Shown here: positions 20,325 through 29,479 of the stretch, piece by piece
Layout: each line of letters starts with the position of its first letter
How positions within the stretch are numbered: position 1 is the first letter of the stretch
From: an uncultured Roseicyclus sp.
GTDB taxonomy: Bacteria; Pseudomonadota; Alphaproteobacteria; Rhodobacterales; Rhodobacteraceae
DNA: 64,000 nucleotides
NCBI RefSeq assembly: GCF_937892565.1
Contig: NZ_CALAHQ010000066.1
Coordinates: forward strand, 33,771-97,770
Reading direction: 5' to 3'
Position numbers and translations under genes: made by a program
Notes under the pieces: model-generated
Told to the model about the DNA's origin: nothing
Databases searched by the model: none
What the model saw: the letters and a program-made list of their open reading frames with translations, nothing else

Positions 20325-21692
20325 CTAGCCCGTCAGGCGGCCCCAAAGATCATATTCCCCGGCGTCTTCCACCACGACTGTGACCATGTCACCGGGGGCA
20401 AGCCCGTCAAATCCTGCGTCGATGAACAGGTTGCCGTCGATTTCCGGGGCATCGGCCATGGTGCGACAGGTTGCGCCCTCATCATCCACCGCATCGACCA
20501 GCACCACCATCGTTTGCCCGACCTTGGCGGCAAGCTTGGCCTCGGAAATGGCTTGGGCTTTTTGCATGAAGCGGTCCCAGCGCTCTTGCTTGACCTCTTC
20601 GGGCAGGTGACCCGGCAAGGCGTTGGATCGCGCACCCGCCACATTTTCGTATTTGAAGCAACCCACCCGGTCGAGCTGCGCCTCATCCAGCCAGTCAAGC
20701 AATGTCTGGAATTCAGCCTCGGTTTCGCCGGGATAGCCCACGATAAAGGTCGAGCGCAGCGTGATGTCGGGGCAATCGCGCCGCCATGCCGTGATCTCGT
20801 CAAGCGTGCGCGAGGCCGCGGCGGGCCGTGCCATGCGCCTGAGCGTGTCGGGATGGGCATGTTGAAACGGAATGTCGAGATAGGGCAACAGCCCGTTGGC
20901 CGGGTCAGCCATCAGCGGGATCAGATCACGCACATGCGGGTAAGGATAGACATAGTGCAAGCGAACCCAAGCACCCAGTGTGGATAAATCTCTGGATAGA
21001 TCGAGAATTGGAAACTTTACCTCGCGGCCTTTCCAGTCGGTTCCATAGGCTGACGTGTCCTGAGAGATCACCAGAAGCTCGCGCACGCCCGCCTCGACCA
21101 GCTTTTCGGCTTCGCGCAGGACGGCCTTGGCCGGGCGTGATTGCAGCCGCCCCCGCATGTCGGGAATGATGCAGAATTTGCATGTGTGATCGCAGCCCTC
21201 GGCGATCTTGAGGTAGCTGTAATGGCGCGGCGTCAGCTTGATACCCGTTGCAGGCAACAGATCAACAAAGGGATCGGGCGAGGGCGGCACCGCCTTGTGG
21301 ACGGCATCCAGCACCTGTTCGTATTGGTGGGGCCCGGTCACGGCCAGAACGGTGGGGTGGGCGCCCGTAATGGTGTCGGGCTCGGCCCCCAGACATCCCG
21401 TCACGATCACCCGACCGTTTTCGCGCAGCGCCTCGCCGATGGCCTCCAGGCTTTCGACCTTGGCCGAATCGAGAAAGCCGCAGGTGTTCACGATCACCGC
21501 ATCGGCCCCCGCATAGTCAGGCGAAATGGCGTAGCCTTCGGCTCTGAGCCGCGTCAGGATGCGTTCGCTGTCAACCAGCGCCTTGGGGCAGCCAAGGCTG
21601 ACCATCCCGATCCGGGGCTGTCCGGAGCGGGCGACATCTGGGATCTGGGCGCGCGCAAGATCCGGGCGCAGGTCGGGCGGGTTCTGGCTCAT
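20325..21692 (-). CDS. rimO: Ribosomal protein S12 methylthiotransferase RimO
   Basis: A 455-residue radical SAM enzyme that methylthiolates Asp88 of ribosomal protein S12. The N-terminal UPF0004 domain has three cluster cysteines (Cys35, Cys71, Cys100), the radical SAM cluster is Cys167-Cys171-Cys174 (CDHTCKFC), and a C-terminal TRAM domain ends in [20 protein letters not shown]. The frame is open to 21851, but the ATG at 21692 begins a sensible N terminus (MSQNPPDL). A monocistronic gene transcribed away from the transglycosylase. Confidence 0.95.
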   Translation of the reverse strand: MSQNPPDLRPDLARAQIPDVARSGQPRIGMVSLGCPKALVDSERILTRLRAEGYAISPDYAGADAVIVNTCGFLDSAKVESLEAIGEALRENGRVIVTGCLGAEPDTITGAHPTVLAVTGPHQYEQVLDAVHKAVPPSPDPFVDLLPATGIKLTPRHYSYLKIAEGCDHTCKFCIIPDMRGRLQSRPAKAVLREAEKLVEAGVRELLVISQDTSAYGTDWKGREVKFPILDLSRDLSTLGAWVRLHYVYPYPHVRDLIPLMADPANGLLPYLDIPFQHAHPDTLRRMARPAAASRTLDEITAWRRDCPDITLRSTFIVGYPGETEAEFQTLLDWLDEAQLDRVGCFKYENVAGARSNALPGHLPEEVKQERWDRFMQKAQAISEAKLAAKVGQTMVVLVDAVDDEGATCRTMADAPEIDGNLFIDAGFDGLAPGDMVTVVVEDAGEYDLWGRLTG

Positions 21693-21886
21693 GATGGCGC
21701 AGATAGCCCGCCTTGCACAAAAGGGGAAGGCGTGACCGCGGTGTTCCCCTCTGAAGTGGCCGGCAAACCGCAACGTGGTCTTGACGCCGTGCCCCGACCG
21801 CCGGAAAAGATCGTGTGCGCCAGCATCAAGGCCCTGTCGGTGCTGTGGCAAGATGATCTGTCGGGTCGCGTGTTTCTGGGGGTATT

Positions 21887-22363
21887 GTGCGGGTCAGGAT
21901 CAGCTTTTTGGCGGGCATCCTTGCCCTTACCGGGTGCGCTGCCACGCCGGTTCCGACGGTATCGACCAGTCTATATGCCGGTGAGACACCACAGATGCGC
22001 AGGCTGGTGCGCGCTAGTGCGCAAGAGCATGACCTCCCCGAGGTTCTGCTGCACCGGGTGATACAGCGCGAAAGTGACTACCGCGCCGATGCGCGCAACG
22101 GCCCCTATTGGGGACTGATGCAGATCACGCCGCAGACGGCGCGCAGCATGGGCTTTCAGGGCCCGCCAGAGCGTCTGCTCGATCCAAGGGTGAATTTGAC
22201 CTATGCGGGCAAGTATCTGCGCGGTGCATGGCTGGTTTCGGATGGGGATATGGACAAGGCCATGAGTTGGTATGCGCGTGGCTATTATTTCGAAGCGCGC
22301 GAGCGTTGCTTGCTGGTGGAAACAGGGCTGGCCCAGCGCGAGGTGGCACGCCAGTGTCGATGA
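21887..22363 (+). CDS. Lytic transglycosylase domain lipoprotein
   Basis: A 158-residue SLT-fold enzyme that would cleave the MurNAc-GlcNAc bond of peptidoglycan. The signal peptide ends in lipobox LTGC (Cys17). The catalytic Glu62 lies in [14 protein letters not shown], followed by [14 protein letters not shown] and YAGKYL, the SLT motifs I-III. The start is the GTG at 21887, with GGGGG upstream. The domain is nearly the minimum length for the family and has no LysM or other wall-binding module. It is convergent with gcrA. Confidence 0.87.
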   Translation: MRVRISFLAGILALTGCAATPVPTVSTSLYAGETPQMRRLVRASAQEHDLPEVLLHRVIQRESDYRADARNGPYWGLMQITPQTARSMGFQGPPERLLDPRVNLTYAGKYLRGAWLVSDGDMDKAMSWYARGYYFEARERCLLVETGLAQREVARQCR

Positions 22364-22380
22364 GGGGTGCGCCCATAAAG

Positions 22381-22406
22381 GTAGGGCGGGGTTAACCCCG
22401 CCCTAC
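22381..22406. repeat. Perfect 26-base palindrome between convergent genes
   Basis: GTAGGGCGGGGTT and its exact complement meet at a central TTAA, with no loop required, 17 bases after the transglycosylase stop and 64 before the gcrA stop. It may act as a bidirectional 3'-end structure or be a mobile intergenic palindrome; only one copy is in this window. Confidence 0.8.
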
Positions 22407-22469
22407 GGGCTGCTCCGGCCAAAGCGTGGGGCAGCGACGCCCTGTCTCAATGCGTCTGGGCGGGTTTTC

Positions 22470-23078
22470 TTACCGCCGTCGGTCGCGGCGGGCGGACATC
22501 GGTTGAAACGCCACGCCCACATGCGCCTCGCAATAGGGTTTGCCCTGTTGCACAGGCAGGCCGCAGAAATAGAATTCCTGCGTGGCGGGGTCGCCGATGG
22601 GCCATTTGCAGGTGCGTTCGGTCAATTCCATCAGGCTGATGCGTTTGGCGGTCTTTTCCACTTCGTGCACCTTGGCCAACGCTTCGGGGCTGATTTCATT
22701 GGCTGAAGGCTGTGGCGGCAATGGTTGGCCCGCGGGCACGATGGGCTTTCTGAGCGGCATCACATTGCTGGGGCGCGGCGCGGGTTGTTCTTCCTCGACA
22801 GAGGCGGGCGGGATATCCGGTTCGGAGGGGGCGGCGCGCGGTTCGTCCTTGCGAACGGGCTTGGGTGCCGGGCGCGCCTCTGCTTCCGGGGTTGGCTTGG
22901 CTTGCGGGGCCGGCGTGCTGGCCGCGCCACCCACGCGGTTGGACAGGCCAAGGCGATGCACCTTGCCGATCACCGCGTTGCGGGTGACCCCGCCCAGTTC
23001 CTTGGCGATCTGGCTGGCCGACTGGCCCTCGCCCCACATCTTCTTCAACGTCTCGACGCGTTCGTCGGTCCAGGACAT
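22470..23078 (-). CDS. gcrA: Cell cycle regulator GcrA
   Basis: A 202-residue GcrA family protein, a sigma-70-associated regulator that in Caulobacter recognises CcrM-methylated GANTC promoters. The N-terminal helix-turn-helix WTDERVETLKKMW...ITKNAVIGKVHRLGL-type region here reads WTDERVETLKKMWGEGQ then VTRNAVIGKVHRLGL (about residues 3-46). A Pro/Ala/Glu-rich linker (about 48-140) leads to the conserved C-terminal part TCKWPIGDP and FYFCGLPVQQGKPYCEAH. The start at 23078 has AGGAGA at 23084-23089; the frame extends to 23117 without a better site. Confidence 0.93.
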   Translation of the reverse strand: MSWTDERVETLKKMWGEGQSASQIAKELGGVTRNAVIGKVHRLGLSNRVGGAASTPAPQAKPTPEAEARPAPKPVRKDEPRAAPSEPDIPPASVEEEQPAPRPSNVMPLRKPIVPAGQPLPPQPSANEISPEALAKVHEVEKTAKRISLMELTERTCKWPIGDPATQEFYFCGLPVQQGKPYCEAHVGVAFQPMSARRDRRR

Positions 23079-23202
23079 GCCCGTCTCCTGATTGCTGGGC
23101 CGCATGGCCCGTCCCAAGACACCGCCCTATGACGGGTCTGGCGCGAAAAGTGAACCTCATTCTATCCCCGCGCCCTTGGGCGGCGCAAGGGCGTGCCCGC
23201 GA

Positions 23203-24138
23203 TCAGTTTTTGCGGCGGTTGACCGCCTCGCGCCAGGCCAGCAGGCCCGCGCCCGCGATGATGGTCAGCGCGCCGATCAGGCTGACCGCCGTCGGGATCA
23301 CGCCGAAGAGAAGGGCATCATAGCCCGCCGCAAAGACCAAGGTGAGGTAAGAGAAGGGCGTGATGAAACTGGTGTCGGCACGCGCCAGGGCATTGATGAA
23401 AAACACCTGCGCGCAGGCCATCAGCAGGCCGATCCCCGCCATCCCCGCCCATTGCGCGGTTGTGGGTGGCTGCCAGACCCAGATCACGGTGAGCGCGGCG
23501 ATGACCAACCCGATGGAATTGTTTACAATGAGGATCTGAAGCGGCCTTTCGCGGCCCGACAGGCGCTTCATGAAGATCAGCTCCAGCCCTAGCGCCAAGG
23601 CCGCCCCCAGCGCAAGAAGCGCGCCGGGTTGTACGGCCTCCGTTCCAGGCCGGATCAAGATCATCGCGCCTGCAAAGGCGATGACGGCGGCCAGCCAGCG
23701 CCACGGCCCCACCTTTTCTCCCAGAAGCGGGATGGCAAGGATCATGGCCAGAACCGGGTTCAGAAAGGAAATCGCCGTCGCATCCGACAAGGGGATGGCG
23801 GCCGCGGCCGCGAACATCAGCGTGACGCCGCCCCAGCCGCAGGCCGTGCGCAGAACATGCGTCCGGTAATCTGGCCGGATCAGGCGCAGTCGCAGAACGG
23901 CAATGGCCGTAGCAAAGACCAGCCAGGCGAACAGGAACCGCCCGAAGCTGACCTGCATCGGATGCAGCGGCGGGCCCAGCGTGTCGGTGCCCAGTGCCTT
24001 GGCGATCAGCGTGGTTGCGGCCAGAAAGGCGGTGGCGCAGATCATCAGGGCTACGGCCAGCCCCGGTGCGGGGCGGTACAGCGGGGCTGGCAGGGCCGCG
24101 GGTGGAACCGGTCCCTGCGGGGTGGAGGGTCCGGTCAT
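23203..24138 (-). CDS. DMT-superfamily transporter (EamA domains)
   Basis: A 311-residue membrane protein with about ten hydrophobic segments arranged as two EamA repeats (about 30-160 and 170-305). The first repeat contains FLNPVLAMILAIPLLGEKVGPWRW, with the family Pro and the GE pair. Such carriers export or import metabolites, amino acids or quaternary amines; the substrate is not readable. Its start overlaps the stop of the alpha/beta hydrolase (ATGA), so it is the last gene of the argD-argF-hydrolase-transporter run. Confidence 0.87.
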   Translation of the reverse strand: MTGPSTPQGPVPPAALPAPLYRPAPGLAVALMICATAFLAATTLIAKALGTDTLGPPLHPMQVSFGRFLFAWLVFATAIAVLRLRLIRPDYRTHVLRTACGWGGVTLMFAAAAAIPLSDATAISFLNPVLAMILAIPLLGEKVGPWRWLAAVIAFAGAMILIRPGTEAVQPGALLALGAALALGLELIFMKRLSGRERPLQILIVNNSIGLVIAALTVIWVWQPPTTAQWAGMAGIGLLMACAQVFFINALARADTSFITPFSYLTLVFAAGYDALLFGVIPTAVSLIGALTIIAGAGLLAWREAVNRRKN

Positions 24139-25091
24139 CGCGGGGCCAGAATGAACCCGGCGATGGCGGGTCCGAGCCTGTCGTGAAGCGGCAGGGACGG
24201 GTCGGCATAGGTGGCGAAGCTCGCGGCGGTCAGCGCTGCCGGGCTGTCGTCGGCCGGGGTGGCGAGCTTGAGCGTATGGGTCAGGCCGGGCAACGTCAGG
24301 CGGCTTGCATCGGGGCGGGCGGCGGCGAGAGGGTCGGCCTCGGACGGCGGGACCTGCAGATCGGCATCGCCGTGGATCATCAGGACGGGCAGGTCGCTGG
24401 CAGCCAGCAGCGCGGCGGGATTGGTCATCACCAGTTCGCGCAGGTAGGCGCGGGTCGCGGGGCCGAAGATCGCGGCGAGGCCGGGCGGCAGGCCAATGGG
24501 GTCTGGGGTGCCGGTCGCGATCAGCTTGGCCAGCGCCCTGTCGAAGGCGGGCAGCGTCGGGGCGAGGGTCGGTTGCGCGGCGATCTGGTCGCGCATCACC
24601 GCGCCGAGGATGCGGCCGGGCGTGGCCAGAAGCACGAGGCCGCAGACATCGGGCAGGGCGGCGGCATCGAGCGCGAGGATCCCGCCCTCGGAATGGCCGA
24701 TCAGCCAGATGCAGGGCGCGCCCGTCTGGGCCCGAAGGAGGTCGGCCCAGGCGGCGGTATCCTCGCGGTAGGCGCTCAGGCTGACGGCATTCGGATCGCC
24801 GCCGCTGTTGCCGATGCCGCGCTTGTCGATCCTGAGGGTCGCGATGCCCTCGGCGGCGAGCGCCTCGGCGAGCAGGCGGTAGGCGTCGGTGCTCAGGCCA
24901 AAGGCCGAGTTGCCGTTCCGGTCCGTCGGTCCCGATCCGGGCACGATCAGCGCTGTGGCCCGGACAAGGCGCGCGGGCCGTTCGAGCGTGCCGTGAAGCG
25001 TCCCGAAGGGGCGTTCCACCGAGAGTGCGACCGGATCGGCGGAGGCGGGCAGGGCAGACATGAGGAGAAGGCTCAGGGCAAGGCGGCGCAT
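24135..25091 (-). CDS. Secreted alpha/beta hydrolase
   Basis: A 318-residue serine hydrolase with an N-terminal signal peptide (MRRLALSLLLMSALPASA). The nucleophile elbow is GHSEGG, the acid lies in IHGDADLQVP and the histidine in LPGLTHTLKLA; VPGSGPTDRNGNS supplies the oxyanion hole. The pattern is that of the YqiA/BAAT-like periplasmic esterases with the DRNGN motif. The open frame continues upstream to 25235 inside argF, but the ATG at 25091 begins the signal peptide, 11 bases after argF. Substrate unknown. Confidence 0.85.
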   Translation of the reverse strand: MRRLALSLLLMSALPASADPVALSVERPFGTLHGTLERPARLVRATALIVPGSGPTDRNGNSAFGLSTDAYRLLAEALAAEGIATLRIDKRGIGNSGGDPNAVSLSAYREDTAAWADLLRAQTGAPCIWLIGHSEGGILALDAAALPDVCGLVLLATPGRILGAVMRDQIAAQPTLAPTLPAFDRALAKLIATGTPDPIGLPPGLAAIFGPATRAYLRELVMTNPAALLAASDLPVLMIHGDADLQVPPSEADPLAAARPDASRLTLPGLTHTLKLATPADDSPAALTAASFATYADPSLPLHDRLGPAIAGFILAPR

Positions 25092-25102
25092 GCGGGCACG
25101 GG

Positions 25103-26029
25103 TCACACGCCCAGACACCAGCGCAGGATCGCCTTTTGCGCGTGGAGCCGGTTTTCCGCCTCGTCGAAGACCACCGATTGCGGGCCGTCCATCACGGCAT
25201 CGGTAACCTCTTCGTTTCGGTGAGCGGGCAGGCAATGCATGAACAACGCATCGGGCGCGGCATGGGCCATCAGCGCCTCGTTCACCTGATAGGGGCGCAA
25301 CTGGTTGTGGCGGCGTTCGCGGGTGGTCTGGCTGTCATGCATGGAAATCCATGTGTCGGTGACGACCAGATCGGCGTTTGAAACCGCACGCACGGGGTCG
25401 CGTTCAATCGTCACCGTGGCGCCTTTGGCGCGGGCTTCGTCGAGAAAGCGGCGCTCGGGATCAAGGGTTTCGGGGCCGGAAAAGGTCAGGTCAAATCCGA
25501 ACTGCCCCGCAGCATGGGCGAAACTGGCGAACACGTTGTTGCCGTCGCCGCACCAGGTCACCTTGCGCCCGGCGATGGGGCCGCGATGTTCTTCGTAGGT
25601 CAGGATATCGGCCATGATCTGGCAGGGATGGGTGCGATTGGTCAGCCCATTTATCACGGGAACCGTGGCGTGATCGGCCATCTCCAAGAGCACATCCTCC
25701 TCATAGGTGCGCAGCATGATCAGATCGACATAGCGCGACAGCACCCGGGCGGTGTCGGCAATCGTTTCGCCATGGCCCAGCTGCATTTCCGATCCGGTCA
25801 GCACCATGGTCTGCCCGCCCATCTGCCGCACGCCCACGTCAAAGGACACACGCGTGCGGGTCGAGGGTTTTTCGAAGATCAGCGCCACCATGCGGCTGGC
25901 CAGCGGTTGATGATCATCCGCGGCTCCCTTGGGGCGGTCTGCGCGCGCGCGCTTCATCGCGGCGGCCTGATCGATCATTGCGCGCAGATCGGTCGGGGCG
26001 GTTTTGTTGATGTCGAGGAAATGGGGCAT
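25103..26029 (-). CDS. argF: Ornithine carbamoyltransferase
   Basis: A 308-residue cytoplasmic enzyme making citrulline from ornithine and carbamoyl phosphate. The carbamoyl-phosphate motif STRTR and the ornithine/catalytic motif HCLPAHR are intact; [11 protein letters not shown] and the DTWISM loop are also present. [15 protein letters not shown] at 26029 is the family start; an upstream extension to 26104 runs into an intergenic repeat and is rejected. It follows argD on the same strand across 83 bases that hold the repeat. Confidence 0.97.
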   Translation of the reverse strand: MPHFLDINKTAPTDLRAMIDQAAAMKRARADRPKGAADDHQPLASRMVALIFEKPSTRTRVSFDVGVRQMGGQTMVLTGSEMQLGHGETIADTARVLSRYVDLIMLRTYEEDVLLEMADHATVPVINGLTNRTHPCQIMADILTYEEHRGPIAGRKVTWCGDGNNVFASFAHAAGQFGFDLTFSGPETLDPERRFLDEARAKGATVTIERDPVRAVSNADLVVTDTWISMHDSQTTRERRHNQLRPYQVNEALMAHAAPDALFMHCLPAHRNEEVTDAVMDGPQSVVFDEAENRLHAQKAILRWCLGV

Positions 26030-26059
26030 CTGAGGTGCCTTTCGGCTTGTGGCGGGCAC

Positions 26060-26110
26060 CCGGGGGGCCAGCCCCCCGGACCCTCCGGAGTATTTGCAAG
26101 GCAAAGATGG
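26060..26110 (+). repeat. Intergenic element A, copy 1 (hairpin plus AGTATTT core)
   Basis: A perfect 9-base stem (CCGGGGGGC at 26060-26068, GCCCCCCGG at 26071-26079) is followed by the 24-base core at 26087-26110, which holds AGTATTT and GCAAAGATGG. It ends two bases before the argD stop codon, in opposite orientation to argD. Two further copies (27407-27461 and 59053-59107) share the core and a G/C hairpin on the same side of it. Confidence 0.85.
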
Positions 26111-26112
26111 GA

Positions 26113-27303
26113 TCAGGCAGCCGCAATCTTTCGGCTGAGTGCGCTGGCGGCGGCGTCAAGTCGGGTGATGCCTTCGGCGATCTCGTCTTCGGTGATGGTC
26201 AGCGCGGGCAGGATGCGCACGACATTGTCGCCCGCGGGAACGGTCAGGATGGCCGCATCATAGCCCGCAGCCACCAAATCGGTGTTGGTGGCGCGGCATT
26301 TGAGCCCCAGCATCAGGCCAGAACCCCGCACGGTTTCGAGGATATCAGGATGTGCGGCGACCAATCCTTCGAGTTTCTGGCGCAAAAAGCCCGCTTTCTT
26401 GCGGACATCTTCCAGAAAACCGGGCCGGGTGATTTCATCCATGACAGCCGCGCCCACGGCGCAGCCCAAGGGATTGCCGCCATAGGTCGAGCCATGGGTG
26501 CCTGCGGTCATGCCGCGTGCGGCCTGTTCGGTCGCCAGAAGCGCACCAATTGGGTAGCCGCCGCCAATACCCTTGGCCACCATCATGATGTCGGGCGTAA
26601 CACCCGCCCATTCATGCGCGAAAAGCCGACCCGTCCGCCCAACGCCGCACTGAATTTCGTCGAAGATCAGGAGCAGCCCATATTGGTCGCACAGATCGCG
26701 CAGCCCCTTGAGGCACGCGTCGGGAAGCGGGCGGATGCCGCTTTCGCCTTGCACGGGTTCGACCATGATCGCGCCCACATCGGGCGCGCTGGCGGCTGCG
26801 CGCAGCGCGTCGTGATCGGCAAAGGCAAGCTGGCGGAAACCGGGCAGAAGCGGCCCGAACCCCTTGGTCAGCTTTTCCGATCCGGCCGCCGAGATCGCGG
26901 CGATGGACCGGCCATGGAATGCGCCTTCGAAGGTCAGGATCGTCGTGCGCTCGGGTGTGTCGCTGTCATACCAGTACTTGCGCGCCATCTTGACGGCCAG
27001 TTCTGTCGCCTCGGTGCCGGAATTGCAGAAAAACACGGTGTCGGCAAAGGTATGGTCCACGAGCCGGCGCGCCAATTCTTCTTGTTGGGGGACGACATAA
27101 AGGTTCGATGTGTGCCACAGCGCGTTCGCCTGATCCGTCAGGGCGCGCACCAGCGCCGGATGCCCATGGCCCAGCGACATGACCGCGATGCCTGATCCGA
27201 AGTCCACAAAGCGTCGCCCGTCAGCCTCGATCATCCACGATCCTTCGCCTTTGACAAAGGACAGCTTGGCACGGTTGTAGCTTGGCAGGACAGGCGAAAT
27301 CAT
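26113..27303 (-). CDS. argD: Acetylornithine aminotransferase
   Basis: A 396-residue PLP-dependent class III aminotransferase of arginine synthesis, which may also serve as succinyldiaminopimelate aminotransferase. PLP-site features: [39 protein letters not shown] and the Schiff-base lysine in [15 protein letters not shown]. The start [16 protein letters not shown] at 27303 is preceded by GGAGACGGAG; an ATG at 27324 is possible. With argF it forms the arginine-biosynthetic part of the operon. Both ends are flanked by copies of intergenic element A. Confidence 0.95.
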   Translation of the reverse strand: MISPVLPSYNRAKLSFVKGEGSWMIEADGRRFVDFGSGIAVMSLGHGHPALVRALTDQANALWHTSNLYVVPQQEELARRLVDHTFADTVFFCNSGTEATELAVKMARKYWYDSDTPERTTILTFEGAFHGRSIAAISAAGSEKLTKGFGPLLPGFRQLAFADHDALRAAASAPDVGAIMVEPVQGESGIRPLPDACLKGLRDLCDQYGLLLIFDEIQCGVGRTGRLFAHEWAGVTPDIMMVAKGIGGGYPIGALLATEQAARGMTAGTHGSTYGGNPLGCAVGAAVMDEITRPGFLEDVRKKAGFLRQKLEGLVAAHPDILETVRGSGLMLGLKCRATNTDLVAAGYDAAILTVPAGDNVVRILPALTITEDEIAEGITRLDAAASALSRKIAAA

Positions 27304-27406
27304 CTCCGTCTCCGTTGCGGACATCAAAAAACCTGCATCGCGCAGCGTCGCGCGCAAGTCAATTCATCCCTGCGCCGCGCACGCCTGTTTGTGCACGGCG
27401 TGCCTG

Positions 27407-27461
27407 CCATCTTTGCTTTGAAAATACTTGGGGGAGGCCGCAGGCCGGGGGCAGCGCCCCC
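27407..27461 (-). repeat. Intergenic element A, copy 2
   Basis: On the minus strand: hairpin GGGGGC-GCT-GCCCCC at 27461-27447, then a short GC-rich stretch and the 24-base core at 27430-27407 with AAGTATTTTCAAAGCAAAGA. It lies between the 3' end of metF and the 5' end of argD, 8 bases from the metF stop. Confidence 0.85.
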
Positions 27462-27469
27462 TTGACGCC

Positions 27470-28339
27470 TCAGGCCACTTGCGACAGCGCGGCCTTGGGC
27501 AAGACGCCCAGCGCGGCACAGACATCGCGCGTCAGGTCGGGGGCGTTGAGCGTGTAGAAATGCAGATCCTCCACCCCGCCTGCGATCAGATCCGTGCAAA
27601 GCTCGGTTGCAAGGGCGGTGGACAACAGCGTCTCGCGCCCGTCGCGCAGGGCCTTGTCATAGGCCTCGTCCAGCCATGCGGGGATCGCGGTGCCGCAGCT
27701 TTGGGCGAATTTGCGCACGCCCGTCCATGCGTTGATCGGCAGGATGCCGGGAATGATCGGGGCGGTGATGCCCTGCGCCGTGCAGGCATCGCGGAAGCGG
27801 AAAAAGGTCTCGGCCTCGAAAAAGAACTGGGTGATGGCGGAATTGGCGCCGGCATCGATCTTGCGCTTCAGGAAATCGACGCAGGCCTGAAGCGAACCCG
27901 CCTCGGGGTGGGGATCGGGGTAGGCGCCCACGCGCAGATGGAACTTGCCGGTTCGCGCCAGTGCCTCGATCAGCTCGACGGAGCTGGCAAAGCCCTGTGG
28001 ATGCGGGGTGAAACGGCCCTGACCCTTGGGCGGATCGCCGCGAAGCGCCACGATCTGGGTCACACCGGCGGCGGCATAGGTTTCGGCGATGTCCAGCGTT
28101 TCCGCGCGGGTCGCGTCCACACAGGTCAGATGTGCCGCGACCGCGACACCGTAATTGGCGTGGATCGTCTTGACCGCATCATGGGTCAGCGCCCGCGTCG
28201 TGCCGCCCGCCCCATAGGTGACCGAGACGAATTCCGGGGCAATGGGCGCCAGCACATTGAGCGTTTCCCACAGGCGGAACGAGCCCTCGAGCGATTTGGG
28301 CGGGAAAAACTCGAAAGAAACGCGGGGCGGGCGGGCCAT
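27470..28339 (-). CDS. metF: Methylenetetrahydrofolate reductase MetF
   Basis: A 289-residue flavoenzyme reducing 5,10-methylene-THF to 5-methyl-THF for methionine synthesis. Family motifs: VSFEFFPPKS at the N terminus, SVTYGAGGTTR, LRGDPP and the FAD/folate-binding TQFFFE. MARPPRVSFEFF at 28339 is the family-like start; a much longer open frame continues into and across metR and is not real, although an in-frame ATG lies 25 codons upstream. Divergent from metR, the usual arrangement for MetR-regulated metF. Confidence 0.95.
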   Translation of the reverse strand: MARPPRVSFEFFPPKSLEGSFRLWETLNVLAPIAPEFVSVTYGAGGTTRALTHDAVKTIHANYGVAVAAHLTCVDATRAETLDIAETYAAAGVTQIVALRGDPPKGQGRFTPHPQGFASSVELIEALARTGKFHLRVGAYPDPHPEAGSLQACVDFLKRKIDAGANSAITQFFFEAETFFRFRDACTAQGITAPIIPGILPINAWTGVRKFAQSCGTAIPAWLDEAYDKALRDGRETLLSTALATELCTDLIAGGVEDLHFYTLNAPDLTRDVCAALGVLPKAALSQVA

Positions 28340-28432
28340 GATATATCCGATGCTTGATCTGGTGCCCTCAGATGTCGCATAGACTGTGCCTTGCGACAAA
28401 TTCATAATCTTCATCATCAATATGAGTTTCAC
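28340..28432. promoter_or_regulatory. metF/metR divergent control region
   Basis: The 93 bases between the divergent starts are noticeably AT-rich near metR. A dyad TCATA-N14-TATGA at 28402-28425 is a candidate LysR-type contact site, but no exact TGAA-N5-TTCA MetR box is present. Confidence 0.35.
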
Positions 28433-29344
28433 ATGCATCTGGAGTTCCGGCACCTGCGCACGATCAAGGCGATCCACGAGGAAGGCGGGCTTGCGCGCGC
28501 CGCTGACAGGCTGCACATCACGCAAAGCGCGCTGTCCCATCAGATCAAGGGGCTGGAGGATCAGGCGGGGCTCGAATTGTTCGTGCGCCGGGCCAAACCG
28601 ATGAAGCTGTCGCCCGCCGGGATGAAGCTGCTCCGACTGGCAGAGGATGTCTTGCCGCGCATCGCCGCCCTCGAGGATGAGTTTCTGTCGCTGCGCAAAG
28701 GGCGGACCGGGCGCTTGCACATCGCGATCGAATGTCACGCCTGTTTCGACTGGCTTTTGCCGGTGCTGGAGGCGTTTCGCCTGTCCTGGCCCGATATCGA
28801 TGTCGATATCCGCCCCGGCCTGCAATTCGAGGCGCTGCCGGCGCTCTTGCGCGAAGAGGTGGATCTGGTGGTGTCGTCGGATCCCGAAAAGCTTGCAGGC
28901 GTCGATTTCACGCCGCTCTTCGACTATGAGCCGGTGTTCGTCTGCGCCGCCGATCATCCGCTGGCCACCAGACCATGGATTGATGCCGAAGATTTTGCCG
29001 ATCAGTCGTTGATCACCTATCCGGTGGAACGTGCCCGGCTTGATGTCTTCAGCCAGCTCCTGTTTGCCGCCGGGGTCGAGCCGAAATCGATCCGGCAGGT
29101 GGAATTATCGGCGGTCATCTTGCTGTTGGTGGCGTCCGGGCGGGGGGTGGCGGTGTTGCCCGATTGGGTGGTGCGCGACAGCGCCAGGCACCCATCCCTG
29201 GTCACGCGGCGATTGACGCAAACGGGCATCACCCGCCGCCTTTATGGCGCCACGCGGGCCGAAGATACCGCCAAGCCCTTCATGGCGCAGATGCTCAAAC
29301 TGAGCCGGACAGAGCCCCCCAAACTCCAGCGTCGCCAAGGGTAG
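28433..29344 (+). CDS. metR: LysR-family transcriptional regulator MetR
   Basis: A 303-residue LysR regulator. The HTH (about residues 1-60) reads MHLEFRHLRTIKAIHEEGGL then AADRLHITQSALSHQIKGLE, which is characteristic of MetR; the effector domain (about 90-300) includes ECHACFDWLLPVLEAF, the MetR homocysteine-pocket region. It is divergent from metF, its likely target. The start ATG is at 28433; an upstream in-frame start at 28391 would add a His-rich stretch not found in the family. A triple-hairpin repeat begins at the base after its TAG. Confidence 0.92.
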   Translation: MHLEFRHLRTIKAIHEEGGLARAADRLHITQSALSHQIKGLEDQAGLELFVRRAKPMKLSPAGMKLLRLAEDVLPRIAALEDEFLSLRKGRTGRLHIAIECHACFDWLLPVLEAFRLSWPDIDVDIRPGLQFEALPALLREEVDLVVSSDPEKLAGVDFTPLFDYEPVFVCAADHPLATRPWIDAEDFADQSLITYPVERARLDVFSQLLFAAGVEPKSIRQVELSAVILLLVASGRGVAVLPDWVVRDSARHPSLVTRRLTQTGITRRLYGATRAEDTAKPFMAQMLKLSRTEPPKLQRRQG

Positions 29345-29410
29345 CGAAAAACGCAAGTTTTTCGGTTCGTTTTCCTCAGGGAAAACGGCGCGGAAAACTC
29401 CGGTTTTCCG
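29345..29410. repeat. Tandem palindrome element B, copy 1 (three hairpins)
   Basis: Three hairpins of exactly 20 bases, each an 8-base perfect stem with a 4-base loop: 29345-29364 (CGAAAAAC/GTTTTTCG), 29368-29387 (CGTTTTCC/GGAAAACG) and 29391-29410 (CGGAAAAC/GTTTTCCG). The first starts at the base after the metR stop. The stems differ from one another but each is self-complementary. Related arrays are at 38782-38826 and 55961-56028. Confidence 0.88.
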
Positions 29411-29479
29411 CCCCCCTTGGCACTGCGGCGCAGGGGGTCTATAGGCTCGGCCCTGTCCGACCCGAAGGAAGAATGTGCC

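Noticed and set aside
28340..28432. SAM riboswitch ahead of metF
   Set aside because: The 93-base gap contains no recognisable SAM-I or SAM-II architecture; the divergent metR explains regulation better.
28340..28957. 5' extension of metF across metR
   Set aside because: The frame is open only because stop codons are rare in GC-rich sequence; the conserved MetF N terminus begins at 28339 and the extension is antisense to metR.
29345..29410. CRISPR array
   Set aside because: The repeats are palindromic hairpins of different sequence separated by three bases; there are no unique spacers and no cas genes.
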